This document shows positions 37,801 to 45,089 of a stretch of 64,000 nucleotides of DNA, piece after piece. This DNA comes from UBA1412 sp964609795. GTDB taxonomy: Bacteria; Verrucomicrobiota; Verrucomicrobiia; Limisphaerales; UBA1412. Each line of letters starts with the position of its first letter. The stretch's first letter is position 1. The stretch is taken from assembly GCA_964609795.1 (NCBI GenBank), contig CAZSTC010000002.1, positions 53,276 to 117,275 on the forward strand, written 5' to 3'. The position numbers were made by a program, and so were the translations under genes. Below the pieces are notes generated by a model that worked only from the letters and a program-made list of their open reading frames with translations, was not told where the DNA came from and ran no database searches.

Positions 37801-37894
37801 CCAGGGCAACGACTCCTTCAGCACCAAAACTTAACACCCAAAAAAGGAGAAGAGCCGCGCTCCCCTTAGTCAACCGCCACTTCACCTTCTTCAT
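34820..37894 (-). CDS. Large secreted protein with GH123/DUF6067-like glycoside hydrolase architecture
   Basis: About 1024 residues from the ATG at 37894, which has GGGAAGGA about seven bases upstream; the TTG at 37912 is rejected. A signal peptide (core AALLLFWVLSFG) is followed by beta-sandwich domains (about 40-340, with VKLDGD- and FSVRIPEDTQTGTYKGEL-type strands, as in GH123 N-terminal domains). A TIM-barrel-like region spans about 640-930 (HLQVDGIRTDLTDRRITKRL, DTITGNNFRPENG) and ends with a beta domain. The general layout resembles GH123-related or DUF6067 proteins, but the catalytic residues were not identified. It overlaps rsmD upstream by 29 bases and its stop overlaps uvrA's start, so it is translated in a five-gene operon. 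Confidence 0.65.
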   Translation of the reverse strand: MKKVKWRLTKGSAALLLFWVLSFGAEGVVALDGTQKAEVLPVISRYLEEWNPEGLGNYRAVVKAEEAAEVIWARIAWRRIDPMPEYKGIVVTFSKNGAPVENVFAPTVSPEYGDVFFEAKEPGEYYVYYMPYREVKREWNPFPEYFETEQSSPLWLAKVESIALEVLRGDIPKNVIRAATLRLESNGKSNSFCEMEIPATVEEKESFLSSHEERSIVFFQEPVSSPIRKGDKMPVHWVHSGPQAECRVSGTAGELLFFQLGALATKKDLIHLQMGCIGLQDSLGRLIRDLAPHCFNFGGIDFQGNPLIKDVLLKKSEVIPLWFSVRIPEDTQTGTYKGELIFSADNLRHTPLPFILEVTEKRNDSGEELANASLERLIWLNSEAGLNGNPLEKYPEITTEGNVLQVNNHSLVVASNGLPAQVSDVLFASPMEFGVKLKDGDWLQWTNLPVLYNQDNNCLMNWESISYAKGIVLHSYAELEADGMMAMRFELSSKRDFDLEDVQLSFRFREESVPYFMGMGCRGGKRPDYLDWKWGKNANSFFWIGDVSQGLYCKLLDIGERQDIYFMPEPYRDWCGDGGEGKVELRPLADHLSLEVHTGKMLLTAGEDRVFRLNMMLTPFGKPDMKISSQKVYAAGIGKFLNDPNGGEDADRVVVGYDEKLNPYLNYPFASEESLKEVMEKLHGAGKKAQFVIGTREIPYQINEFWPLWSLDNEIFTYGIGLKGVQKEHGFGYARVPIPFIGNPWLCEHLGEGYSASWRSMNAEGEEIVTLGINPLSRWQNFYLETVRNLSDHLQVDGIRTDLTDRRITKRLRSLLDEICPNGFLDTITGNNFRPENGMINPMGQYLESLPLLDSIVFADGFSYGAGPDYYLVELSGVPFGVNASFYTDMPFKSLLYGTLPQMRKEDKGLENLWKFCDSFGLEESTFTGYWESPFPLEIEDKDILASVYKKGSQALIVVVHWGSLNWSLTLGSKDMKRLGLDPERSLIGMPEIPGLQTGSKFSSIVTHTLAPGEGALFLIQEKR

Positions 37895-38486
37895 CGTTAT
37901 TCCTTCCCTCAACGGATATCTTAAAAAATCTCATCACGTTATCCCCATGGCGTAATTTCTTCATCTCTTCCCAGGGAGACTCCACAGTTAAAGTCTCCCG
38001 GCAAGGATGTCCTAAAACAAAAAGCCCCTCCGTTCTCAAAAGCCTCTTTAGTGAGGATATATCCAGTAATTTTTGGGCAAATGAATTTGAACGAATTCCT
38101 ATATTTTTCTCTCCATAGGGTGGGTCTGCCAAAATCAGATCAAATGTCTCCCCCAAACTTGCTAATTGTTCTAAAGCTGTATAAGCATCCTGAACCCTGA
38201 GCGATAACGATTGGCGATCAAAGCCACAGACATCCCAATTAGACCGCAAAATATCGGCATGATAACGACTTTTCTCGACACAAACTGAACCCAAAGCGCC
38301 TCGGCTCATACACTCCAGGCTCAAAGCGCCACTCCCGGCAAAAAGCTCTAATACGCGAGCCCCGCATACAATTCCACCCAAGCTATTGAACATCGCCTGT
38401 CGCATCATGTCCGGCGTAGGCCTGACCGCAAATCCCTTTGGTACCTTGATAATTCTGCCACGAGCCTCACCACCGGTAATCCTCAT
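37866..38486 (-). CDS. rsmD: 16S rRNA (guanine-966 N2)-methyltransferase
   Basis: A 206-residue S-adenosylmethionine-dependent methyltransferase that modifies G966 of 16S rRNA. MRITGGEARGRIIKVP and RPTPDMMRQAMFNSL form the typical N-terminus, VLELFAGSGALSLE is motif I and LILADPPYGEK is the catalytic DPPY motif for exocyclic-amine methylation. Length is normal. It starts 30 bases after nnr's stop, and its 3' end overlaps the start of the large secreted protein gene. Confidence 0.95.
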   Translation of the reverse strand: MRITGGEARGRIIKVPKGFAVRPTPDMMRQAMFNSLGGIVCGARVLELFAGSGALSLECMSRGALGSVCVEKSRYHADILRSNWDVCGFDRQSLSLRVQDAYTALEQLASLGETFDLILADPPYGEKNIGIRSNSFAQKLLDISSLKRLLRTEGLFVLGHPCRETLTVESPWEEMKKLRHGDNVMRFFKISVEGRNNDEEGEVAVD

Positions 38487-38516
38487 TTTATGCTTTTCTC
38501 CTTAATATAATCCTTT

Positions 38517-39971
38517 TTACAACTCTCGAATTAAATCTTCCGCGGTCCACCCGGCTCCCAACGAACTCTCACCTTCTTGAAACCCTTGCCTCATTTTTTC
38601 ATCCAGTTTTTCAGCGGCCAGACCATGTCTGTAAACAGCATAGGCAACTTTTCTTAAGAAAGCATCCTCACCATGAGTAGGATGAGCCAGCAAGCCTCCT
38701 AAAAAACCAGCCAGCACATCACCGGTTCCTCCCTGAGCCAAAGAGGGTGTTCCTGTGGGATTCAACATCACTTTGCCCGACGCCCGGCCGATTAAAGTTT
38801 GGTACCCCTTTAAAACCACTGTGGCCCCACCATACTGTTGCGAAAGTTTCCGTAAAGCCCCCAATCGATCCCGCTGCACCCGCTCAGTCGATATCTGTAA
38901 ACACCGGGCAGCTTCGCCCGGATGAGGAGTGATGACTCTCACGCCTTTAGCCTCACTTTGAGGCAAGCGATCCAGTACAGAGGCATCAGCAATCATTGGC
39001 TGAGCCGCATTTTTCCACAACGAACCAACCCACTCCCAAAACGCTTCTGGAATGCGGTCTGAAGCCAAACCCGGCCCAACCAAAATAGCCGTGACGTTTT
39101 CCGGGACTTTCCAGCCTTGGCACCAGGGATGCACCATCTGCACCTGCAGCTGAGAGGCTACGGGGATATAGACTTCAGGCTGAGTGCAAACACTGATAAG
39201 CCCCGGCCCTCCGGAACAGGCTGCTTTTGCTACCAACACCGCAGCACCATGATAGCCCAGACTCCCTGCTACAATTAAAAGGTGCCCATAATTGCCCTTG
39301 TGTGAATCCAGCGCCCTGGGAGAAAACAGTTTTTTAAAATCCGAGCCCTCCTGCCAGTAGATATCTGATTCTTCAGAGCATTTTGCCAAGCCGATCGGAG
39401 CCAGTACTCGTATTTCACCCGTGTAGTATGCCGCATCACATGAAACCAGGCTTTTTTTGGGAGCTCCCAGAGTCAACGTACAAACCGACCTGATAGCCTC
39501 CGGGAAAGGCTTGCCTTCCGCATTCAATCCGGAAGGAGTATCTACTGAGATAACAGGCAGCCGAAGCGTGTTTACCAGCCTGATCAACTCCAACCAATCT
39601 CCCTCCACCGGACGGCTCAGGCCTATACCAAAAAGTCCATCCACGATTAATTGCGGGGTACTGACCGGAGACGCTGGAGACGAGAAAATACTCCTTAATT
39701 GCCGGAGCCCTTCATCCGGTCTTTTAATTTCTAGCACCTGGACTGCAGCAAAATCAGAAAGACACTCCGCTGCAACTCGTGCATCATCCCCGTTGTGTCC
39801 CGGCCCAGCCAGAACCAAAATTCTTTCTATTCCAACTCGCTGAATCCACTTTAAAACAGACTTACCTACTGCAACTCCCGCTTGATAGATAACCTCCTCC
39901 TGGCGAATCCCCTGCTTCCAGGAAAGCTCTTCCCATCGCCTCATCTGATCAAACGAAAGAATCGGATACAT
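38517..39971 (-). CDS. nnr: Bifunctional NAD(P)H-hydrate epimerase / ADP-dependent dehydratase
   Basis: A 484-residue two-domain metabolite-repair enzyme. Residues 1 to about 215 form the NnrE epimerase (YjeF_N; LVLAGPGHNGDDARVAAECL), which interconverts the R and S hydrates of NAD(P)H. Residues about 220-484 are the NnrD dehydratase (YjeF_C; GHLLIVAGSLGYHGAAVL, VRVITPHPGEAARCL, LAQGGTGDVLAGFLGGLLA), which restores NAD(P)H. Length and order match the fused E. coli-type protein. It begins three bases after the rhomboid gene's stop, so the two are probably translationally coupled, and rsmD follows. Confidence 0.95.
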   Translation of the reverse strand: MYPILSFDQMRRWEELSWKQGIRQEEVIYQAGVAVGKSVLKWIQRVGIERILVLAGPGHNGDDARVAAECLSDFAAVQVLEIKRPDEGLRQLRSIFSSPASPVSTPQLIVDGLFGIGLSRPVEGDWLELIRLVNTLRLPVISVDTPSGLNAEGKPFPEAIRSVCTLTLGAPKKSLVSCDAAYYTGEIRVLAPIGLAKCSEESDIYWQEGSDFKKLFSPRALDSHKGNYGHLLIVAGSLGYHGAAVLVAKAACSGGPGLISVCTQPEVYIPVASQLQVQMVHPWCQGWKVPENVTAILVGPGLASDRIPEAFWEWVGSLWKNAAQPMIADASVLDRLPQSEAKGVRVITPHPGEAARCLQISTERVQRDRLGALRKLSQQYGGATVVLKGYQTLIGRASGKVMLNPTGTPSLAQGGTGDVLAGFLGGLLAHPTHGEDAFLRKVAYAVYRHGLAAEKLDEKMRQGFQEGESSLGAGWTAEDLIREL

Positions 39972-39974
39972 TCT

Positions 39975-40898
39975 TTAATCCCTTTTCATCCGCTTGTGAG
40001 CCTTTTCAAGAATCTCACGCTCTTCAGCTGTTAAGCTCTGAATCCCTTGCCGGGTAATTTTGTCTAGGATTGGATCCACTTTTTTTTCAATGAAGTCATT
40101 CTCTTCAGCTACATCCACCACAGTAACAGCTCTGCTTTCTTCAGGGCGAAGCTTAGTTTCTACCGGTGCTGAACCACCATATATTTTGAAATTCTGAATA
40201 GGGGACGAAAACCATTTCGAATTATTATTCCCTCGCGGCCCTGTATTGTGCGGGCGGCGCCAACCCAACAAGTGATGGGACCTTAAATAGAGAATTCCGC
40301 AAATCATTCCGCCCAAGTGAGCCGAATGGGCGATATGGTCGCCCGGGAAAATCATCCCGTAGAGAGCCATTGCGCCGGCTAGATAGATCAAGGTTTTAGC
40401 CTGCATACTTATGGGAATAACAAAGAACAGAAGCAACGTTAACCGCTGATAAGGATAAAGGGCCGCGTATGCACCGACCACACCAAAAACGCCGGCAGAG
40501 GCACCCACAACCGCAACGGATCCGAAGTGTTCCGGAGCAATCCAGCTGCACCCTATTTGAAGCAAACCGCCGCATGCACCCGAAATCAGGTAAAGCCGCA
40601 AAAACTCCTTTTTCCCAATGCCCGCCTCCAACATTCTGCCGATAAAGTAAAGGGTCAGCATGTTCAAGAAAATATGCATTATTCCCCCATGCATAAATTG
40701 AAAGGTCAATATCTGCCATATATATCCTTTCTGCAATCCCTCTACACTGAGAGCAAGGTAGTCAGACAATCCCATTCCTTGGCTTTTTAAAATCGTGTCA
40801 CAAACAAACACGCCGATATTGATCGCCATTAGCAGGAAAACTGCATTCAGCTCCCAAATGGGCCTCCGCCTTCGCACCCATTGGAACTCCGGGCGCAT
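39975..40898 (-). CDS. Rhomboid family intramembrane serine protease
   Basis: About 307 residues from the ATG at 40898 (a GTG at 40919 is in frame upstream). It has six membrane segments between residues 15 and 205. The HxxxxHxxxN motif is intact (H70, H75, N79 in HGGIMHIFLNM), the catalytic serine S134 sits in VVGASAGVFGV and the catalytic H194 in HSAHLGGMICG. Rhomboids cleave membrane proteins within or near the bilayer. A roughly 100-residue cytoplasmic tail (rich in charged residues, ending near KAHKRMKRD) follows. It is the first gene of the nnr-rsmD-GH-uvrA operon. Confidence 0.93.
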   Translation of the reverse strand: MRPEFQWVRRRRPIWELNAVFLLMAINIGVFVCDTILKSQGMGLSDYLALSVEGLQKGYIWQILTFQFMHGGIMHIFLNMLTLYFIGRMLEAGIGKKEFLRLYLISGACGGLLQIGCSWIAPEHFGSVAVVGASAGVFGVVGAYAALYPYQRLTLLLFFVIPISMQAKTLIYLAGAMALYGMIFPGDHIAHSAHLGGMICGILYLRSHHLLGWRRPHNTGPRGNNNSKWFSSPIQNFKIYGGSAPVETKLRPEESRAVTVVDVAEENDFIEKKVDPILDKITRQGIQSLTAEEREILEKAHKRMKRD

Positions 40899-41141
40899 AT
40901 AATCTCTATCACCTAACACTTTTTTAAGGTCCTTTTTTCTGTTAGCAGGAAGCTCAGTGCAGAGCTTTCCGCAGCCCTAAATATACCAGAGAAACCACAA
41001 AACCGCCACAAAAAGAAAACCTCAGAACCAACGGGTTAGAAGCCTGCTCACCTAGCTTCTATCCCAAACGCAAAGTAACCCGACCAAGCACTTGTTTTTT
41101 GAATACGCTCTCCCAATTGTCAGATTTTTTTTAAAAACCAC

Positions 41142-41169
41142 TTGCATTATCCTATCTACTCTGTATGAT
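41142..41169 (+). promoter_or_regulatory. Promoter of the tRNA-Gly gene
   Basis: TTGCAT (41142-41147) and TATGAT (41164-41169) with a 16-base spacer predict a start near 41176, about 27 bases before the mature tRNA. Confidence 0.55.
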
Positions 41170-41202
41170 TTTGCCCGTCAGCAGCGCTGACTTCCAACAA
41201 AT

Positions 41203-41278
41203 GCGGGCGTAGCTCAGTTGGTAGAGCGTCACCTTGCCAAGGTGAATGTCGAGAGTTCGAACCTCTTCGCCCGCTCCA
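41203..41278 (+). tRNA. tRNA-Gly (anticodon GCC)
   Basis: Acceptor GCGGGCG pairs with CGCCCGC, D-arm with TAGCTCAGTTGG, anticodon stem TCACC/GGTGA around loop TTGCCAA (anticodon GCC), and T-loop GTTCGAA. The encoded 3' end is CTCCA, including CCA at 41276-41278. All cloverleaf features are normal. Confidence 0.97.
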
Positions 41279-41657
41279 CTCAAAGACTTTTTATTTAACA
41301 CATTTCTGTCTTTTATCGGCTCGTGAGAAATATGAGATACCAAGGGGTTCCCTTCATATTTTTGGCAAACCGAATATTTGGCATGAATGCTGCTTATTCT
41401 CAGGTGTATTGCGGATTAGAGTTTAACTCTGCCGTGTGCTCTTTCCGTCTGTTTCATTCTAAAGGGACAGACACAAGTCTGCTAATATCCCCTGCATTGA
41501 AAAATGCTTTCTTCCAGGCTGAGTAGTGTACGGGGGGAAACTTCTGGTTTCCCCCCGTCGTTCTTTTCTATGGATAGTGTTAGAATCACCGCCAGGAAAA
41601 TGGACCTCCCCTAAAATGGTGCTTGCAAGCAAGAGGCGGAGACGGTTTAATCTGCTT
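41279..41657. other. Gene-free stretch between tRNA-Gly and nuoA
   Basis: No convincing gene. A 67-codon open frame (41323-41526, plus strand) ends four bases before the hairpin at 41530 but lacks a ribosome binding site and family resemblance. The only clear element is that hairpin. Confidence 0.4.
41530..41568 (+). terminator. Perfect 12-base-pair hairpin upstream of nuoA
   Basis: ACGGGGGGAAAC (41530-41541) pairs without mismatch to GTTTCCCCCCGT (41547-41558) with a five-base loop, followed by a T-rich CGTTCTTTTC. It is most simply a terminator for transcription from the tRNA-Gly promoter. The weak T-run leaves open a role as an RNA structure in the nuoA leader. Confidence 0.6.
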
Positions 41658-42044
41658 ATGGAATTGGGACAAATCGTACAATATCTGGCGGTGCTCATCC
41701 TGCTCCTGGCCGTAGTGGCCGTAGTAGGCGGGATGTTGGGGGTGCACCATTTGATTGCCAAACGGGCTCGCAGATCCGCTGTAAAAGATTCTGCTTATGA
41801 GTGCGGTCTGCCTGCAATGACGGATGATATCCCGCCCGTATCTGTCAGGTACTATCGGGTAGCGATGCTTTTCATTCTTTTCGACATTGAAGTTGTTTTC
41901 TTATATGCCGTTGCAGTGGTTTACCGGGAAATGCTGCTCGAAAGCCCGCTGTTGATACTGATAGCTGTTTTAGGTTTTGTGCTGGTACTGGGTGTAGGCC
42001 TTGCCCATGCTTGGCGTAAAAAAGCTCTGCAATTTGTTAAATAA
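41658..42044 (+). CDS. nuoA: NADH-quinone oxidoreductase subunit A
   Basis: A 128-residue inner-membrane subunit of respiratory complex I with three membrane helices. DSAYECGLPA corresponds to the conserved YECG loop, and RYYRVAMLFILFDIEVVFLY is the strongly conserved second helix with its acidic residue. Starting at ATG 41658 (MELGQIVQYL) gives the family length; the frame stays open upstream to 41526, but that part is arginine-rich and not family-like. Other nuo genes are not present in the window: the phosphomutase gene follows after 17 bases. Isolated nuoA is unusual and suggests a split complex I gene set. Confidence 0.9.
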   Translation: MELGQIVQYLAVLILLLAVVAVVGGMLGVHHLIAKRARRSAVKDSAYECGLPAMTDDIPPVSVRYYRVAMLFILFDIEVVFLYAVAVVYREMLLESPLLILIAVLGFVLVLGVGLAHAWRKKALQFVK

Positions 42045-42061
42045 TAATCCCTTATTGGTAA

Positions 42062-43501
42062 ATGAAACCGCATGATTCCATAAAGTTCGGTACTTCCGGT
42101 TGGCGAGGCCTTATCGCCAGAGATTTCACGTTCGCAAACCTCAGGGTAGTCGCTCAAGCAATTTCAGATTATCTGAAGAATGAGCGCACGAATCCCGCAT
42201 CGCCTCTGGCTAAGCTGAAGCCCCTGGTAATACTGGGGCACGACGCCCGTTTTTTGGGGTCCGAATTTGCTCTGGCAGTGGCGGAAATACTGGAACAAAA
42301 CGGGTTTGAACCACTCCTTTGCGAAGGTCCTACCCCCACTCCGGTTATCTCCTTCCTGATTCGCCACAAAAAAGCATTAGGCGGATTGAATTTAACAGCC
42401 AGCCACAATCCCCATACCTATCAAGGGATTAAATTCTCCACATCGGATGGCACTGGCGCTCCGGAAGAGATTACCCGTCTGCTGGAGGCACAAATTGCTA
42501 AACTTCAGGAAACCGGCTGGGAACCAACGGTCAAACGCCCGGGTGAATACCGCTGTGCCACCCTTAATCCTCGCGAGCTCTATTTTTCTGAAATCAAAAA
42601 GTTCATAGATTTTGACATACTCGGAAAATGCCGTTTCTCAGTTGCCGTTGAGCTCCTCTACGGTGCCGGGCGTGGATATCTGGATACGCTCCTGGAGCAA
42701 GCCGGTATTCATATTCTTCGGTTACACGACGAAGAAAATCCTCTTTTTGGAGGTCGCAGGCCCGAACCCAATCAGGAAGGGATGAAGGCCGCTACGGCAC
42801 TGATTTTGGGAGGAAAAGCATCCCTCGGCCTAGGCTTGGACGGAGATGCGGATCGGTTTGGCGTTGTGGATTCAGACGGAAGCTTTATTGATCCCAACAA
42901 GGTTCTGGCCTTGGCGCTGTATCACCTTGTGAAAAACCGGGGGTGGACCGGTTCTGTTGTCCGCACGGCTCCCACCAGTCACCTGGTGGATGCGGTTGCG
43001 AATATCTACGGAGTTAAGGTCCATGAAACTCCCGTTGGCTTCAAGTATATTGGTGCCTTAATGGAATCAGAACCTGTTATCGTAGGTGGTGAAGAATCCG
43101 GAGGACTCAGTGTAAAAGGTCACGTGCCGGAAAAAGACGGTATTTTAGCTACCCTTCTCATGGCTGAATTAGTTGCAAAAGAAGGGCGCGGCCTGCAGGC
43201 AATACTGAAAGAAATCCAAGATAAAGCAGGTTACTACTATACCGATCGCATTAACATTTCGATTGCTCCAGAAAAGAAGGAAGGAATCCTCAAATTTTTA
43301 GGAGCTGGATTAGAAAAAGTTGGTAATTTCAAAGTTCAGAGTTTGAACAGAATTGATGGCTTCAAGTTTCTTCTGCCCGAGGGCGAATGGGTTGCCTTCC
43401 GAGCCAGCGGAACCGAGCCGATTTTCAGGTGTTATATTGAAGCCAGAAGTCAGGCGCACTTGGCAGAACTCAAGGCGGCCTGCCAGAAATTATTGAAATA
43501 G
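42062..43501 (+). CDS. Phosphoglucomutase/phosphomannomutase family protein
   Basis: A 479-residue alpha-D-phosphohexomutase that moves phosphate between carbons 1 and 6 of a hexose phosphate. All four sites are visible: the phosphoserine loop NLTASHNPHTYQGIKFS, the metal loop GLDGDADRFGVVD, the sugar-binding loop GEESGGLSVKGH and the phosphate-binding loop FRASGTEPIFRCYIE. Substrate (glucose, mannose or glucosamine) cannot be fixed by eye. The N-terminal IKFGTSGWRGLIARDF is typical. It starts 17 bases after nuoA and is followed after 19 bases by the FKBP isomerase gene. Confidence 0.93.
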   Translation: MKPHDSIKFGTSGWRGLIARDFTFANLRVVAQAISDYLKNERTNPASPLAKLKPLVILGHDARFLGSEFALAVAEILEQNGFEPLLCEGPTPTPVISFLIRHKKALGGLNLTASHNPHTYQGIKFSTSDGTGAPEEITRLLEAQIAKLQETGWEPTVKRPGEYRCATLNPRELYFSEIKKFIDFDILGKCRFSVAVELLYGAGRGYLDTLLEQAGIHILRLHDEENPLFGGRRPEPNQEGMKAATALILGGKASLGLGLDGDADRFGVVDSDGSFIDPNKVLALALYHLVKNRGWTGSVVRTAPTSHLVDAVANIYGVKVHETPVGFKYIGALMESEPVIVGGEESGGLSVKGHVPEKDGILATLLMAELVAKEGRGLQAILKEIQDKAGYYYTDRINISIAPEKKEGILKFLGAGLEKVGNFKVQSLNRIDGFKFLLPEGEWVAFRASGTEPIFRCYIEARSQAHLAELKAACQKLLK

Positions 43502-43520
43502 TTTAGAATAGATTAGATAT

Positions 43521-44336
43521 ATGAAAAAATTATTGTTGGTCGGCAGCCTGTTGGTTGCTGCATTGAGTGTGAATGCCGGAGTGGCAAAAGAAACCTTGGA
43601 TACTGATTCAAAAAAAGTCAGCTATATTATTGGTCAAAACTACGGTTCGAGTATGTTCCGCCAATTTGTCGAGGTGGACGTGGATACTTTCATGGCCGGC
43701 TTCAAAGACGGTTATGCCGGATTGACTAATGTTTTCTCTGAAGAGGAAATGCAGGAAATCATGACCAAGTTCCAAGCCGAACTTCGCGCCAAAGCTGAAA
43801 TCAAACAAAAGGAAATGGCTGAACGCAATCTCAAAAAAGGGAAGGAATTCCTTGATGGTAATAAAGCCAAAGAAGGTGTCAAAACCACAGAGAGCGGACT
43901 GCAATATAAGGTCATTCAGGAAGGCTCCGGAGACAAACCCACTGCTGAAGATACCGTCACAGTCAATTATAGGGGAACCACTTTGGATGGAACCGAATTC
44001 GATAGTTCCTATAAGCGTAATACACCGGCCACTTTCCCTCTCAAGGGTGTAATCAAGGGTTGGACTGAGGGCTTGCAGCTCATGAAAACGGGAGCCAAAT
44101 ATCAATTCTATATTCCTGCAGAACTGGCATACGGTGAAAGAGGCAATCGGGGCATCGAACCCAATTCAACTCTCATTTTTGACGTAGAGCTGATTTCTTT
44201 TACCAAACCGGAACCGGCCAAACCGGTCACCAGCGACATAGTCAAAATTCCCTCCAAGGAAGAAATGGAAAAGGGTGCAAAACCTGAAATCATTAAAAAA
44301 GACTCTGTCAATACGCCTCCCGCTAAAAAGAACTAA
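43521..44336 (+). CDS. FKBP-type peptidyl-prolyl cis-trans isomerase, Mip/FkpA-like, exported
   Basis: A 271-residue protein with a signal peptide (LLLVGSLLVAALSVNAG). An N-terminal dimerisation domain (about 25-115, with KVSYIIGQNYG and a charged helix) precedes the FKBP domain (about 120-225: GLQYKVIQEGSGDKP, VTVNYRGTTLDGTEFDSSY, IKGWTEGLQLMKTGAKYQFY, LAYGERGNRGIEPNSTLIFD). This is the Mip/FkpA layout, which folds proteins in the periplasm. A lysine- and proline-containing tail of about 45 residues follows. A terminator ends the transcript. Confidence 0.93.
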   Translation: MKKLLLVGSLLVAALSVNAGVAKETLDTDSKKVSYIIGQNYGSSMFRQFVEVDVDTFMAGFKDGYAGLTNVFSEEEMQEIMTKFQAELRAKAEIKQKEMAERNLKKGKEFLDGNKAKEGVKTTESGLQYKVIQEGSGDKPTAEDTVTVNYRGTTLDGTEFDSSYKRNTPATFPLKGVIKGWTEGLQLMKTGAKYQFYIPAELAYGERGNRGIEPNSTLIFDVELISFTKPEPAKPVTSDIVKIPSKEEMEKGAKPEIIKKDSVNTPPAKKN

Positions 44337-44389
44337 AGATATAAAGATAGTTTCACAAGCGGGCATACGTACCCTGCACTGAATCAAGA

Positions 44390-44412
44390 GGGGCTAGTTT
44401 TCTAGCCCCTTT
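44390..44412 (+). terminator. Terminator after the FKBP gene
   Basis: GGGGCTAG (44390-44397) and CTAGCCCC (44402-44409) form a perfect 8-base-pair stem with a TTTT loop, then TTT. Confidence 0.8.
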
Positions 44413-44434
44413 CGCGTCTACCGGCATGCAAAAG

Positions 44435-44470
44435 AAAAGAGGACCCCTTTTTTATGAGGAGCCCTCTTTT
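44435..44470. terminator. Second terminator, serving the fumarate hydratase genes on the minus strand
   Basis: AAAAGAGG (44435-44442) pairs with CCTCTTTT (44463-44470) and the inner part pairs partially (CCT with AGG). The flanking A and T runs make it usable on both strands. It lies 22 bases beyond the stop of the beta-subunit gene. Confidence 0.7.
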
Positions 44471-44492
44471 TAATTGGAATAAGTGTGATGGA

Positions 44493-45071
44493 TTACTTCA
44501 CAAGCTGATTAAAAACATTAGTGCTTTTGGCCAAGATTTCCCTGTGAAGAGAATTTCCGTGAGAATCCATTGTAACCAAAGCGGGGAATTTCACTATTTC
44601 CAGTTCCCACATCGCCTCCGGAGAGCCGAATTCTTCCATGAAATAAACGTTTCTGACTTTCTGAATATGAGTGGACAACACCTGTGCCGCACCGCCAACA
44701 GCGTGTAAATAAACACAACCGAATTCTTTGCAAGCGGCCAATGTTCTTTCTTCCATGCCGCCTTTACCAATGACAGCGCGAAGGCCAAACTGTTTGATGA
44801 TGTCGCCTTGGTAGGGTTCTTCACGAATAGAGGTGGTGGGGCCGGCAGCCACGACTTTCCAATTTCCCTGCCCGTCTTTAACCACTACTGGACCGCAGTG
44901 GTAGATGATTTTATTTTGCAGACTCATCCCAGCAGGCAATGCACCGCCTTCATGCAAATATTTATGAGCAGCGTCGCGCCCGGTAAAAATGACGCCCGTA
45001 ATTTCAACTTCATCGCCCAGTTTAAGAGCGCGAATCTTCTCTTCAGTAAAAGGTGCTTCTAATTGAATCAT
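44493..45071 (-). CDS. Class I fumarate hydratase, beta (C-terminal) subunit
   Basis: A 192-residue subunit corresponding to the C-terminal half of iron-sulfur fumarase (or the beta subunit of tartrate dehydratase). LEAPFTEEKIRALKLGDEVEITG opens the family fold, GVIFTGRDAAHKYLHEG and YHCGPVVVK are conserved, and IGKGGMEERT and DSHGN occur where expected. It follows the alpha-subunit gene by 18 bases. Together they hydrate fumarate to malate in the TCA cycle. Tartrate dehydratase is the alternative but less likely in this context. Confidence 0.9.
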   Translation of the reverse strand: MIQLEAPFTEEKIRALKLGDEVEITGVIFTGRDAAHKYLHEGGALPAGMSLQNKIIYHCGPVVVKDGQGNWKVVAAGPTTSIREEPYQGDIIKQFGLRAVIGKGGMEERTLAACKEFGCVYLHAVGGAAQVLSTHIQKVRNVYFMEEFGSPEAMWELEIVKFPALVTMDSHGNSLHREILAKSTNVFNQLVK

Positions 45072-45089
45072 ATTATTTAAAGTATAGGG

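Noticed and set aside
41323..41526. 67-codon open frame between tRNA-Gly and the hairpin
   Set aside because: No ribosome binding site, no signal or domain; composition looks non-coding. Kept only as part of the intergenic description.
43521..44336. Possibility that the FKBP protein is cytoplasmic
   Set aside because: It has a clear signal peptide and a Mip/FkpA-type dimerisation domain, so export is much more likely.
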